A stretch of DNA of 64,000 nucleotides from Prevotellaceae bacterium (GCA_028723525.1 JAQYET010000110.1:1-64000); one strand, 5' to 3'; numbered from the stretch's first letter, positions 27,198-36,472 are shown. Numbers and translations: made by a program. Notes: generated by a model not told the origin, from the letters alone.

Positions 27198-28254
27198 AGT
27201 TAATAATCTTTTGGTTGAAAATATCTTGTTTGTCTAACATAAACTCCACCTCTATGGGAAGAGCAAATATGTTGTGTCTAACGTCGTCACTCAGTCCGTC
27301 CATTCCGAAAAGTCGCGCCGCATCTTTTTCGGTAGTGATGATGATTTTCGGTTCCGGCATAGCAGCAAACCGCTCGTTGAGTCTCCGAATATCCTTCGAA
27401 GTGAACCGGTGATGGTCACTGAAAGTCATCGGGAATATCTTTTCGGAATATGATTTCAGGTCTGAAATCATTTGTTTTGGCGATGCTATACCGGTAAGCA
27501 AGAGGATGTTACGGTTCGCCTTCAGTTCCTCCAATTTAATGTCCCTGCCGCAATACAGCGGTTTCAGACAGCCGTATTTCAGCGTGGTGAAATACAATGT
27601 CTGATAAGGTCTCAGGTTCATTGTCTTTATGAGAACCCTGAAGTCCATTGGTTTCATGTCTGAAGGACACTTCGTAACAATCACTATGTCTGCCCTACTC
27701 TTGCCGTCTTTCGGTTCGCGCAACCTCCCTGCAGGCAACAGTTTGTCGTGCGTTATGAGTCTGTGGAAATCCACGAGCAGTATGTTAATGCCCGGTTTCA
27801 CATACCTGTGCTGATAGGCATCGTCAAGCAATATCACATCGGTATCGTTTGTTTCCGCACTTCCGCACAGTTTGTCTATACCATGACATCTGTCATTATC
27901 CACAGCCACGTGAACGTTCGGAAATTTTTTCTTTATCTGATACGGCTCATCTCCAATTTCAATCATCGGCGTGTCCTTCCCCGCCAATAAGTAACCCTTG
28001 CTCTTTCGTTTATATCCACGGCTGAGCACTGCCACCTTTGACCTGTCTTTCAGCAACCTCACAAGATACTCCACGTGGGGAGTCTTGCCGGAACCGCCCA
28101 CGGTTATGTTGCCCACCGATATAACCGGAATGTCGAATGAACGGCTTTTAAGAACTCCAATATCAAAGAGTTTGTTCCTAAGTCGCACCCCGCATCCATA
28201 TATCCAGCTCAGTGGCAACAGCCATTTGTTTATCTTTATGAAGTCACCTTCCAT
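27082..28254 (-). CDS. lpxK: Tetraacyldisaccharide 4'-kinase (lipid A)
   Basis: Adds the 4'-phosphate to the lipid A precursor at the inner membrane. 390 residues: an N-terminal membrane-associated helix with PLSWIYG, the P-loop-like VGNITVGGSGKTPH near residue 50, DDAYQHRYV near 145 and TTEKDAARL near 320. The ATG follows the sppA stop directly (TAAATG). The C-terminus runs on for about 27 polar residues after the expected end near YVRKNSRNSIL, reading out of frame through the start of the purine-nucleoside phosphorylase gene. That extension is unusual and probably dispensable. Confidence 0.93.
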   Translation of the reverse strand: MEGDFIKINKWLLPLSWIYGCGVRLRNKLFDIGVLKSRSFDIPVISVGNITVGGSGKTPHVEYLVRLLKDRSKVAVLSRGYKRKSKGYLLAGKDTPMIEIGDEPYQIKKKFPNVHVAVDNDRCHGIDKLCGSAETNDTDVILLDDAYQHRYVKPGINILLVDFHRLITHDKLLPAGRLREPKDGKSRADIVIVTKCPSDMKPMDFRVLIKTMNLRPYQTLYFTTLKYGCLKPLYCGRDIKLEELKANRNILLLTGIASPKQMISDLKSYSEKIFPMTFSDHHRFTSKDIRRLNERFAAMPEPKIIITTEKDAARLFGMDGLSDDVRHNIFALPIEVEFMLDKQDIFNQKIINYVRKNSRNSILVKAKDDHKSENGNSTGNRTRTISFRNN

Positions 28255-30021
28255 TTATTCCACTTTCAGATAAAACGTCATTCTTGCCTGAATAGCACTC
28301 TGCTCGTTCATTGTTCGCAATAGCATGAACGGCTCATAGTATTCTCCGAGTGCAAGCCTAAGCTGTGAGTCGATGTAGTTGTCCTGATTCATCTGCCCTG
28401 AAATTTGCTCCATCCAGCTCGCTTTCTCCGGATATGCAACGGTGTGGTATTCATCCAGTTTAGCCAGTTGTGCCGCCTTTGCCACCGCGTCGTCAAGTCC
28501 ACCCAAGCCGTCGATGAGTTTTATCTTCAAGGCATCCTGTCCGAGCCACACCCTTCCTTGCGCAACCTTCTCCACTTCGTCCGCCGACATATTCCTACCT
28601 TCAGCCACCCGCGAGCGGAAAAGACTGTAACCACGGTCTATATATCGGTTGAGTATTGCCATTTCTTCCTCGCTTATCGGGCGCGCCAAGGAACCGAAGG
28701 TGCTGAACTTGTTGGTCTTCACCTCGTCGAACTTCACTCCCAACTTCTCGGTAAGCAGCTGACTCGGATCCGGGAACATGCCGAAGATACCTATAGAGCC
28801 TGTCAAAGTGGTTGGTTCGGCATATATATAGTTGGCAATACTGCTTATGTAATATCCTCCCGAAGCCGACATTCCGCCCATTGATACCACAACAGGCTTC
28901 TTTGATTTCAGTTTCTTCAGGGAGTGCCATATCTGCTCAGAAGCATAGGCAGAGCCACCTCCTGTGTTTATGCGAAGTACCACTGCCTTTACATCATCGT
29001 TCTCCATGAGTTTCTCAAGGTCTCTGCACACCACCTGTGCATCTATGTTTTCTCCGCGACTCATTGACACCGCACCATCCACAACGTCGCCATAGGCGTA
29101 GTAAACGGCAATCTCCTCGCCGCCCTTACGCTTTCCTTTAACGTTTACCATGTCGCTTATCGTCACCTTTGCAAAGTCGTCGTCCTCGCCGAGTTTCATC
29201 ATTTCCTTGACCACTCCCTTAACTTCGTCGGTATATAATAGCCGGTCAACCAACTTATACTTTACATAATTCTGCGGGTTGTCGAACGTAATCAGGCTGT
29301 CGGCATACTGATTGAGCTGTTCTGTGCTGATTTTTCTGCTTGCCGAAACGTCTTTAAGCACATTCTGCCAAATGCCATTGATGTATGCCGTAATCTGTTC
29401 CCGGTTAGGGTCGCTCATCTTGTCGGCAGTGAAAATCTCCGGCGCACTCTTGTATGTACCCACCTTAGCGAGTTGCATCTTAACCCCGAACTTTGCCATA
29501 AGGTCTTTCAGAAATAACTGTTGCGATGCCAGTCCGTGCCAGTCTATTACGCCATGCGGGTTCAGCATTACCTTGTCTGCCACCGACGCGATATAATAAG
29601 TGTTCTGCGAGTATGAGTCGCCGTATGCCACAATCCACTTCCCGCTCTTCTTGAAATCCTGCAGAGCTTTACGAATTGCCTGTAGCGAGGCGTATGAATC
29701 GGGGGCAAACATACCTGCCTCAATGTATATTCCTTTTATGTTGTCATTCTCTTTGGCTTTCTTTATCCCGCCGAGAATATCGTCTAACCCAACAGTCTCC
29801 GTTCCATTACCGATAAATTGTGCCAGCGTGTTATCGCTCGAACGCTCTCCAAGCGTACCGCTAAGTGGCAACACCAAAACCGAATTGTCTGCAACAGGAC
29901 CGGAAGACTCGCCCGAGGCAATCATGCCTATTATGCTCATCATCCCGATTGCTACTATGATTACTGTGAAAACAAGAAGTCCAACGATTGTGGCTGCGGT
30001 GAATTTCAGAAACTCTTTCAT
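28255..30021 (-). CDS. sppA: Signal peptide peptidase SppA, 67K type
   Basis: A 588-residue membrane-anchored S49 protease that degrades cleaved signal peptides. One N-terminal membrane helix (about residues 8-35) is followed by two tandem S49 domains. The general-base Lys is in GTYKSAPE near residue 205 and the nucleophile Ser in MSASGGYY near residue 387. First gene of the operon with lpxK, pnp and thiL. The stop codon touches the lpxK ATG. Confidence 0.94.
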   Translation of the reverse strand: MKEFLKFTAATIVGLLVFTVIIVAIGMMSIIGMIASGESSGPVADNSVLVLPLSGTLGERSSDNTLAQFIGNGTETVGLDDILGGIKKAKENDNIKGIYIEAGMFAPDSYASLQAIRKALQDFKKSGKWIVAYGDSYSQNTYYIASVADKVMLNPHGVIDWHGLASQQLFLKDLMAKFGVKMQLAKVGTYKSAPEIFTADKMSDPNREQITAYINGIWQNVLKDVSASRKISTEQLNQYADSLITFDNPQNYVKYKLVDRLLYTDEVKGVVKEMMKLGEDDDFAKVTISDMVNVKGKRKGGEEIAVYYAYGDVVDGAVSMSRGENIDAQVVCRDLEKLMENDDVKAVVLRINTGGGSAYASEQIWHSLKKLKSKKPVVVSMGGMSASGGYYISSIANYIYAEPTTLTGSIGIFGMFPDPSQLLTEKLGVKFDEVKTNKFSTFGSLARPISEEEMAILNRYIDRGYSLFRSRVAEGRNMSADEVEKVAQGRVWLGQDALKIKLIDGLGGLDDAVAKAAQLAKLDEYHTVAYPEKASWMEQISGQMNQDNYIDSQLRLALGEYYEPFMLLRTMNEQSAIQARMTFYLKVE

Positions 30022-30130
30022 AAATACAAAGTAAATCTAATTTGAATATTAAACATTGCAAAAGTAATCAGTTTTTTTTAAATGAGCAAATTTTATAGCC
30101 CTTTATTGCATTTATATCGTTTATTTTAGA

Positions 30131-30138
30131 TACTTTTG
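30131..30138 (+). promoter_or_regulatory. -7 element before the SDR gene
   Basis: TACTTTTG fits TAnnTTTG and lies 8 bp before the ATG; the only TTG-like -33 is at a poor spacing of 22. The message would be almost leaderless. Confidence 0.4.
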
Positions 30139-30145
30139 TGGCATT

Positions 30146-30880
30146 ATGAAAAGAGCCGTTGTTGTAGGAGCGTCATCGGGTATAGGCAGGGAGGTGGCGC
30201 GGTTGCTGCTTGCCGACGGGTGGCATGTGGGTGTTGCCGCCCGCAGAATCGCGCTGCTCGAGGAGTTGAAAGAAGAGTTTCCCGGACAGGTAATCACGTC
30301 CTGCATTGACGTTGAGGAAGACTGCGCGCCGCAGAAGTTACGCAACCTGATAGGTGAACTCGGCGGAATCGAGTTGTTTTTCTATGCCTCGGGCATAGGC
30401 AAGCAGAACATGCAACTCGACTGCGACATTGAAGCACGCACCATAAAGACCAATGCCGTGGGTTTTGCACAGATGATAGGTGCCGCGTATAACTACATGT
30501 CTGAGCATCAGGGCGGACACATTGCCATGATAACGTCGATAGCAGGGACAAAAGGACTTGGTGCTGCCCCCTCATATAGTGCCACGAAAGCATTTCAATC
30601 CACCTATATCGAGGCTCTCGAACAGCAGGCACGCATGCGCCGCTTAAACATTCGTTTCACTGAATTGCGCCCCGGTTTCGTTGACACCGACCTGCTGGGG
30701 ACAGACAAGAAATATCCCATGCTGATGCGCCCGGAATACGTTGCGCGGGAGATTGTCGGCGCAATAAACTCGCGGAAGAGCGTTCATGTGATAGATTGGC
30801 GTTACAGAGTGCTGACGTTCTTTTGGCGTTTAATCCCCCGCCGGTTGTGGGTAAGGCTGCGAATAACCAACAACGGTTAG
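30146..30880 (+). CDS. Short-chain dehydrogenase/reductase
   Basis: A 244-residue NAD(P)-dependent oxidoreductase. The cofactor motif VGASSGIGREVA is at the N-terminus, YASGIG replaces the usual NNAG near residue 81, and the catalytic Ser and YSATK are near residues 132 and 147. The C-terminal 30 residues are hydrophobic and basic (VLTFFWRLIPRRLW), which suggests membrane association. Substrate unknown. Its end is convergent with rubrerythrin. Confidence 0.9.
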   Translation: MKRAVVVGASSGIGREVARLLLADGWHVGVAARRIALLEELKEEFPGQVITSCIDVEEDCAPQKLRNLIGELGGIELFFYASGIGKQNMQLDCDIEARTIKTNAVGFAQMIGAAYNYMSEHQGGHIAMITSIAGTKGLGAAPSYSATKAFQSTYIEALEQQARMRRLNIRFTELRPGFVDTDLLGTDKKYPMLMRPEYVAREIVGAINSRKSVHVIDWRYRVLTFFWRLIPRRLWVRLRITNNG

Positions 30881-30926
30881 CCCATCTGCCGCATATCGCC
30901 TTGCAAAAGATAAGTTGATGAAAACC

Positions 30927-31007
30927 AAATTCGCCGAAATTACTAACCAAAATCGGCGAAATTGCTCATCAAAATCGGCGATTTTACATTTCAATTTCGC
31001 CGATTTT
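30927..31007. repeat. 22-bp-phased palindromic array, locus C
   Basis: Four 15-bp units start at 30927, 30949, 30971 and 30993, exactly 22 bp apart, all with the TCGSCGA core. Units 2 and 4 are exact reverse complements. It lies in a convergent gap, with no promoter near, between the SDR gene and rubrerythrin. Confidence 0.88.
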
Positions 31008-31053
31008 AGTTTCTTGTTTGCCATGAGGTTACCGGCAAGAGCATACAAACAAT

Positions 31054-31108
31054 CAACCCGCAGACATCGTATCACAAAGGCACTCTGTGATATGACGTTT
31101 GCGGGTTG
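31054..31108. terminator. Long imperfect hairpin between convergent genes
   Basis: Two 26-nt arms (31054-31079 and 31083-31108) pair with one true mismatch and a few G-T pairs, leaving a 3-nt loop. It stands 25 bp past the rubrerythrin stop and probably terminates transcription from one or both sides, though it lacks a long T-run. It is longer than the other terminators here. Confidence 0.6.
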
Positions 31109-31132
31109 GAGTTTCAAATCCTAAAATCGGGA

Positions 31133-31675
31133 TTAGTAGTTCTCTGCAGAAATCTCAAAATAGGCCTTAGGATGACTGCATGCCGGGCATATTTCAGGGG
31201 CTTTCTTGCCTATCACGATATGACCGCAGTTGCGACATTTCCATATACGCTCGTCGTCGCGAGAGAATACGATGCCCTCCTCAATGTTTCCGAGCAGTTT
31301 CTTATAACGCTCCTCATGGTGCTTCTCTATTGCTGCAACCAATCGGAACTTTGATGCGATCTCGTTAAAACCTTCTTCTTCAGCCTCCTTGGCCATACGG
31401 TCGTACATGTCGGTCCACTCGTAGTTCTCGCCTTCGGCAGCCGCTTTAAGGTTGCTCATAGTGTCCTTTACAGCACCTCCTTCAAGATACTTAAACCACA
31501 TCTTGGCATGCTCTTTCTCATTGGCTGCCGTCTCCTCGAAGATAGCTGCAATCTGCTCATAACCATCCTTTTTAGCCTTGCTTGCAAAATAAGTGTACTT
31601 ATTGCGAGCCATGCTCTCACCTGCAAATGCTTCCTGCAGGTTCTTCTCTGTTCTTGTTCCTTTTAAATCTTTCAT
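31133..31675 (-). CDS. Rubrerythrin
   Basis: Non-heme di-iron peroxidase that protects anaerobes from hydrogen peroxide. 180 residues: a ferritin-like four-helix domain with the iron ligands in [21 protein letters not shown] and [11 protein letters not shown], then a C-terminal rubredoxin domain with WKCRNCGHI and CPACSHPK. A complete protein with both domains. It stands alone; I did not find a promoter with the usual motif. Confidence 0.96.
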   Translation of the reverse strand: MKDLKGTRTEKNLQEAFAGESMARNKYTYFASKAKKDGYEQIAAIFEETAANEKEHAKMWFKYLEGGAVKDTMSNLKAAAEGENYEWTDMYDRMAKEAEEEGFNEIASKFRLVAAIEKHHEERYKKLLGNIEEGIVFSRDDERIWKCRNCGHIVIGKKAPEICPACSHPKAYFEISAENY

Positions 31676-31774
31676 TCAATTCTGTTTTTATAGATAATAT
31701 GCTTTATATAATAGTATGATGTCTCTGCTTGATTATGGTTTAAACAGGTTGTGAAAAAATTGCACTTCACATTG

Positions 31775-33172
31775 TCATTCTATCCTGCGCACTATCTCTA
31801 TGCCATATTTATCAAGTTCTCTTTTTGACGTCTTGATGTATATCATAAGTTCGTCGAAGGCTATATACTCCCTGCCATTCATCTTCATTATTCCCACATT
31901 GTCGCCAAACTGTATATTGTCAAATCCGTAATTCGGATTGCGGGGTATCTTGAAAAATTCCCCTTCTTTATCTGTCGGGAGATAGATATGGTTTTGCGTT
32001 ATGGCATACAGGTTTGGAGTTAATACATATTCCAGATGTCCGAAAGCTTTGTTTATTATGCAAGAGTTCATCCATTTATCGTAACATTCAGACACAGTGC
32101 TGCTTGTAACCCTCGTAAGATTTAGTCTCGACTGCCAAAAGTCGGAGTGTATAAACCTCATGAAGTCAAGGTTGTCGGGGTTGTTTTCCTCCGGCATTTC
32201 GGTAATATACCACGAGTTGTCTTTGTCGCCGTAACTCTGTCCCTTCATTCTGTGCTTTATTGCTTCGGGATGAATGATGTAAGCAAGGAGTCTGTCGTCA
32301 TCGGTTTCCAGCAAAAACATCGTATATTGTGTGCCGGTGAGAACGTTTTCTGAATTCTTATGCCAGTAAGTAGCGAAATATGTACCCTCGTTTGCGGCAT
32401 GGTTTATCTCCCAAAAGGCGGTATATTGCAGCGTTCCTCCGCACTCATTCCAATATCCTTCAAGGTCGAAACTTACAAAGTTTTGCTTTATATACGACGA
32501 GGCGTTGTAAATATTGCTTGAACTTATGAACGCTTCAAACGTGTTCAGGATATTCCTTACGTGGTACAGGAGTGTCAGTCTGGTCTTGTTCTTCTCTTCC
32601 CTCGCCTTTGTTATGGCCGGCAACAGGTTGAACATGGTTTTCCCTTCGGTGAACTTTTCCAAAAGTTGCAACGCCTTTTCGTATTTGTATGCCATGTCGG
32701 TCGCATCGCCTTCTTTCGAGTAGTAGCCGGGTATAATCTTCAATAGCATCAGAACTACGAAAGGGATGTCGATGCACTGCTCCATTATTTCATCGAAAAT
32801 CTCACGTTTCCTTTTCCCGACAACGTCTGCCGCGCATTGGTCGTAGCAATATAGAAGCAGTTCGAGAGCCACTTTTTGCGGCTCGCTTCTTCGTGAAAGA
32901 TTTTGCTTGAAGAAGTTCCATGCCTTTTTATACTGTCTCATCAGGAATTCAAGGTCAACATTGTTTTCGGTCATCTGCGACGCTTCCACCAGCAAGTCAC
33001 GGAACGTGGCACGCATTTTCTGTAGAGAACCGAAACATCTCCTTGTGCCGTTGTTATGTATGGAGTGGTTATCCACGAAAGTTTCAAGCTCATTCATGGT
33101 GTTATACAGCAGGCGCGTATTTGCTATTGTGGCAAGCCACTCATCGTATTCCTTATTCTTTTTTCCGGTCAT
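31775..33172 (-). CDS. Hypothetical 465-aa protein, no recognised family
   Basis: A soluble-looking protein without a signal peptide. Residues 1-210 are helical and rich in charged residues (for example QYKKAWNFFKQNL and EKALQLLEKFTEGK). Residues about 235-330 look like a beta-rich domain (GTLQYTAFWEIN, TGTQYTMFLLETDDD). The C-terminus has a further mixed region. I do not recognise it. Codon use and length make it a real gene. It lies upstream of rubrerythrin and downstream of the DUF4230 pair on the same strand, with gaps of about 100 bp on both sides. Confidence 0.75.
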   Translation of the reverse strand: MTGKKNKEYDEWLATIANTRLLYNTMNELETFVDNHSIHNNGTRRCFGSLQKMRATFRDLLVEASQMTENNVDLEFLMRQYKKAWNFFKQNLSRRSEPQKVALELLLYCYDQCAADVVGKRKREIFDEIMEQCIDIPFVVLMLLKIIPGYYSKEGDATDMAYKYEKALQLLEKFTEGKTMFNLLPAITKAREEKNKTRLTLLYHVRNILNTFEAFISSSNIYNASSYIKQNFVSFDLEGYWNECGGTLQYTAFWEINHAANEGTYFATYWHKNSENVLTGTQYTMFLLETDDDRLLAYIIHPEAIKHRMKGQSYGDKDNSWYITEMPEENNPDNLDFMRFIHSDFWQSRLNLTRVTSSTVSECYDKWMNSCIINKAFGHLEYVLTPNLYAITQNHIYLPTDKEGEFFKIPRNPNYGFDNIQFGDNVGIMKMNGREYIAFDELMIYIKTSKRELDKYGIEIVRRIE

Positions 33173-33270
33173 GGTGCTGTGTTGTACATTACTATAATAT
33201 AAGCAGATGTGTATTCAAAAACAATCTTGAAAGTCGTAGCAATTAAATACTGTCACCTGACTACAGGCTT

Positions 33271-33876
33271 TCATTTCTCGTATGTTATCACTACGTTCTC
33301 ATATCCTAAAGCCTTGAATATCTTCATGAACTGTTCGGAGCATGAAAGTTCGGCAGACTTTATGTTATCAGGTGTGAGACAGCGTTTCCGCATCATGCTG
33401 TAAGCGCGCTTGTATAGTGCGGCACGGTCGGCATCTGTCCACGAGCCATTCTCATAGAAAGACAGTGTGCGCCCCTCGTCAATGAAGTTGTTGTCAAGCA
33501 ATTCTATACGTGGTAACCGGGCGTTGAGCGTGTCGCCACTCACAGTAAGCCACCCCGGAGAAGCCTTGTGCATGTTAACGCCGAGGCGTAAAGTGCCGTA
33601 ATAGATGCGCACAAGTTCATCATCGCTGAACAATCCCCTCTTAATGGTATCGACAAGTTCCTCATCGGTGATTGAGAGAAATTCCCATTCTCCGATGTCC
33701 TGCATTGACTTTATGAGAGTCGGAGTAGGCGATATTTCATCATTTACGACAGTTTCCACGTGATCACGCTTCAGTTTTGACACGAATATCGCAATCGTTA
33801 TTGCCACAACAAGCACGATTATCGACCATGTGAGGCATGTCATTTTGCCGGACGTAAGTATTTTGTTTCCTTCCAT
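33271..33876 (-). CDS. DUF4230 family membrane-anchored protein
   Basis: A 201-residue protein with one N-terminal membrane helix (about residues 13-32, LTWSIIVLVVAITIAIFV) and an exposed domain beginning IGEWEFLSITDEELVD. The C-terminal CSEQFMKIFKALGYENVVITY resembles the end of DUF4230 proteins. No function is known for the family. It follows a second DUF4230 gene by 15 bp; the two have probably arisen by duplication and may form a hetero-complex at the membrane. Confidence 0.72.
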   Translation of the reverse strand: MEGNKILTSGKMTCLTWSIIVLVVAITIAIFVSKLKRDHVETVVNDEISPTPTLIKSMQDIGEWEFLSITDEELVDTIKRGLFSDDELVRIYYGTLRLGVNMHKASPGWLTVSGDTLNARLPRIELLDNNFIDEGRTLSFYENGSWTDADRAALYKRAYSMMRKRCLTPDNIKSAELSCSEQFMKIFKALGYENVVITYEK

Positions 33877-33891
33877 ATCTCGCCTTGTTCT

Positions 33892-34569
33892 TTATCCTTT
33901 GTCCCCAATCTTTATAATGTTCATTATGTTGTCGGCAGGGAAATCCTTGCGGAACGTTATCGTTATGTCCTCATCTTCATAACCCATTTGTCTAAGCATG
34001 GGCACCAATGTGCGCGTGGCACTTTCGCGAGCCATGCTCACAATGCCCAACTTGGGTATGTCGCTGATGATTGCTTTCCTGCCCTGCGTGGTATATTCGG
34101 CAAGTTCCTTGTCGCTGAAGTTGGAGCGCAGGAACGGCACATGCTTCTTTATCTCATCGTGATTGATGCGAGTTTCAGTGAGTTCAACCTGTGGGTCGGG
34201 CAATGTTATCTCTATTTTCTTGCCGTCATGCTTAACGTTCTTCTCCGAGAAATCAGAGAAATCGATGTATGCTTTGATTGTTGCGTCCATCGGGATTGCC
34301 ACCTTGCGCGAGCCGAGCGGCAGGGGAATGTCGAAGTCTTGCTGCATAACGCTCCCCTTCAGTTTCACTTCATCGTCGTGTGTGATAATCTTGTGCACCT
34401 TGAAATCGGCAGTGTATAACTTTGAACACTTCCTGATCTGCGCTATAAGGGTCACAGGAGCAGCGTCTTTCGTGTCGTGTGACTGCGATTTATCCTTCTC
34501 CGGAGAGTCGCCGTTGCCACTACATGCAATCACAGACATCAGTGTTATTATAACAAGTAACTTCTTCAT
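33892..34569 (-). CDS. DUF4230 family lipoprotein
   Basis: A 225-residue protein with a lipoprotein signal (hydrophobic stretch ending MSVIACSGNG, lipid Cys near residue 16). The domain has a first strand region SKLYTADFKVHKIITHDDEV and the closing LRQMGYEDEDITITF that pairs it with the neighbouring DUF4230 gene. First gene of the pair, with a -7 element 22 bp upstream. Function unknown. Confidence 0.75.
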   Translation of the reverse strand: MKKLLVIITLMSVIACSGNGDSPEKDKSQSHDTKDAAPVTLIAQIRKCSKLYTADFKVHKIITHDDEVKLKGSVMQQDFDIPLPLGSRKVAIPMDATIKAYIDFSDFSEKNVKHDGKKIEITLPDPQVELTETRINHDEIKKHVPFLRSNFSDKELAEYTTQGRKAIISDIPKLGIVSMARESATRTLVPMLRQMGYEDEDITITFRKDFPADNIMNIIKIGDKG

Positions 34570-34591
34570 ATTGTCAAATACTAATGTTCTG

Positions 34592-34599
34592 CAAAGTTA
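34592..34599 (-). promoter_or_regulatory. -7 element of the DUF4230 pair
   Basis: TAACTTTG on the minus strand; no clear -33 at the right distance. Confidence 0.45.
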
Positions 34600-34639
34600 A
34601 AAGAAAAATCCAATGGAGGGAAAATATGGCGGTATAAAT

Positions 34640-34670
34640 TTTGCTTTTATACGGATTTTAGTTAATTTTG
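34640..34670 (+). promoter_or_regulatory. Promoter of the DUF4738 lipoprotein
   Basis: TTTG (34640-34643), 19 bp, TAATTTTG (34663-34670); the ATG follows 17 bp later. Confidence 0.75.
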
Positions 34671-34687
34671 CATGAAATTTTTCAGAC

Positions 34688-35272
34688 ATGAAGTATTTAA
34701 AATTCGCTCTGTTAGCATCGGTATGCCTCCTTTCGGCATGCAAGGAAGAGAAAAAAAACACCGATATTATAACCCAGAAGCCGGTGATTGTAAAGAAGTC
34801 GGGACCTGAAAAGATGGGAGATACCGACGATACGCAGGTCGTGCAATGGTTGGGCAAGACATATACCATAGAGATACATCGCCGTGCAGACACCGAACTG
34901 CCGGTGACACGAGATGAATCGGGGGCGGAATATTATGATAATCGTGTGTCGGTGAAGGTGTTGCGACCTGACGGTACAGAATTTTTCAGCCGCGAATACA
35001 CCAAACTGTCGTTCCGTGAATATCTCAATGAGTCAACAATAAAAGACGGTGCCCTGCTTGCAGTGGTGTTCACTGAAGTAAAAGGCGACCGTCTTGTATT
35101 TGCTGCAAGCGTGGGTTCTCCTGACTCCATGAGCGACGAATATATCCCACTTGTACTGACAGTTTCGCGCATGGGTGACGTTCATGTGGAGCGTGACAAC
35201 AGGATTGACGACATTCCGGACTCCGAGAACGAGTCTGTGCAGGATGTAACGGAAGACGAAGAGGGTGTTTGA
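34688..35272 (+). CDS. DUF4738-like lipoprotein
   Basis: A 194-residue lipoprotein. The signal ends LLSACKEEKK, with the lipid Cys at residue 18. The mature part is beta-rich and ends in a strongly acidic tail (DIPDSENESVQDVTEDEE). It fits the DUF4738 family as I remember it (GPEKMGDTDD... then TYTIEIHRRADTELP), which has no known function. Divergent from the DUF4230 pair, which may be a shared envelope theme or chance. It ends 31 bp from a convergent gene. Confidence 0.72.
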   Translation: MKYLKFALLASVCLLSACKEEKKNTDIITQKPVIVKKSGPEKMGDTDDTQVVQWLGKTYTIEIHRRADTELPVTRDESGAEYYDNRVSVKVLRPDGTEFFSREYTKLSFREYLNESTIKDGALLAVVFTEVKGDRLVFAASVGSPDSMSDEYIPLVLTVSRMGDVHVERDNRIDDIPDSENESVQDVTEDEEGV

Positions 35273-35303
35273 CCCACATCGTTTTCCCGTTCCGAAGCAG
35301 TCG

Positions 35304-35687
35304 TCAAGACCTTATCAGAACATTATATTCCGGGGAAAAGTCGGCAGGATGCTTTCCGTTGAATATGGCATTGAGCAGACAGTTGGCGAGGATTTCCTCT
35401 TCCGTGAGGTCAACCTTGCCCATTTTCTTTATTTCCATGCCAAGTAGTATGTCCCACGTTGCCTTGAAGTCGTTATCCTCCGCTCCGTAATAACGGTCTC
35501 CGCTGTTAGGGTCTTCGAGTATTTTGTATTTTATGCTCCTGTTCGTAGGTGTGCACCTCATGTCAAGCATGATGTTGAATGCTCTCTCAAACTCCTTTCT
35601 GTGGCGTTTGGCATTGGGGTACATCTGTGCGATTGACGGGAAAATCTCATCAAACTCGAAACTCTTTACCAATTCGTTTAATTTCAT
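35304..35687 (-). CDS. Small conserved-looking protein (possibly DUF6557-like)
   Basis: A 127-residue soluble protein starting MKLNELVKSFEFDEIFP. It is charged, mostly helical at the N-terminus and has a short strand region (RSIKYKILEDP, DRYYGAEDNDFKATW). It ends 26 bp before the exonuclease III ATG region on the same strand, so it lies downstream in a likely two-gene unit. I recall similar small Prevotella proteins as DUF6557, but this is not sure. Function unknown. Confidence 0.6.
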   Translation of the reverse strand: MKLNELVKSFEFDEIFPSIAQMYPNAKRHRKEFERAFNIMLDMRCTPTNRSIKYKILEDPNSGDRYYGAEDNDFKATWDILLGMEIKKMGKVDLTEEEILANCLLNAIFNGKHPADFSPEYNVLIRS

Positions 35688-35713
35688 ATTTTATTCTTTA
35701 TCTATCCTTGATT

Positions 35714-36472
35714 TCATATATCCAATGTGAGTTCAACAGGGCAATGGTCTGACCCGAACACGTCGCTGTGTATCTTTGCCCCGGTGAGCTTTTCCGAAAT
35801 ACGCTCCGAAGTGACAAAATAATCGATGCGCCAGCCGGTGTTCTTCTCCCTTGCCCGAAAGCGATAACTCCACCATGAATAGGCATCGGTGGTGTCGGGG
35901 TAGAAATATCTGAACGTATCTACAAATCCATTCGACAGCAGTTGCGTAAACTTTTCGCGCTCCTCGTCGGTAAATCCGGGATTCCTGCGGTTTGTCTTTG
36001 GATTCTTCAGGTCAATTTCCTTGTGTGCAACGTTCATGTCACCGCATACTATTACAGGCTTCTTTTCGTCTAACCGTTTCAGAAATGCGAGGAAATCATC
36101 TTCCCACATCATTCTGTAATCGAGCCTTTTCAGTTCGTCTTGTGAGTTCGGCGTATATACAGTTACGAGGAAGAAATTTTCCATTTCGAGCGTTATCACC
36201 CTTCCCTCATGGTCGTGCTCATCGACACCGATGCCATATTCCACACTCACGGGTTCATGTTTTGTATATATTGCCGTTCCGGAATACCCTTTCTTGTCGG
36301 CATAGTTCCAGTAAGAACGGTATCCAGCAAATTTCAAATCAAGTTGCCCCTCCTGCATTTTCGTTTCCTGAAGACAGAAAAAATCTGCATCAATAGCCTT
36401 GAAATACTCCTCAAAACCTTTGCCAACACATGCTCTCAGCCCATTGACATTCCATGATATTAACCTCATCAT
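35714..36472 (-). CDS. xthA: Exodeoxyribonuclease III (AP endonuclease)
   Basis: A 252-residue endonuclease/exonuclease/phosphatase-fold enzyme for base excision repair. [13 protein letters not shown] opens the protein, the metal ligand Glu is in LQETKMQ near residue 37, GDMNVAH lies near residue 145, and GSDHCPVEL closes it with the catalytic His. Complete and of normal length. Two ATGs in a row make the exact start uncertain by one codon. Preceded by a strong promoter. Confidence 0.96.
   Translation of the reverse strand: MMRLISWNVNGLRACVGKGFEEYFKAIDADFFCLQETKMQEGQLDLKFAGYRSYWNYADKKGYSGTAIYTKHEPVSVEYGIGVDEHDHEGRVITLEMENFFLVTVYTPNSQDELKRLDYRMMWEDDFLAFLKRLDEKKPVIVCGDMNVAHKEIDLKNPKTNRRNPGFTDEEREKFTQLLSNGFVDTFRYFYPDTTDAYSWWSYRFRAREKNTGWRIDYFVTSERISEKLTGAKIHSDVFGSDHCPVELTLDI

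Noticed and set aside
30830..31117. 95-residue ORF spanning the SDR end and array C
   Set aside because: It is formed by the repeat units read through by chance; no start signal or homology.
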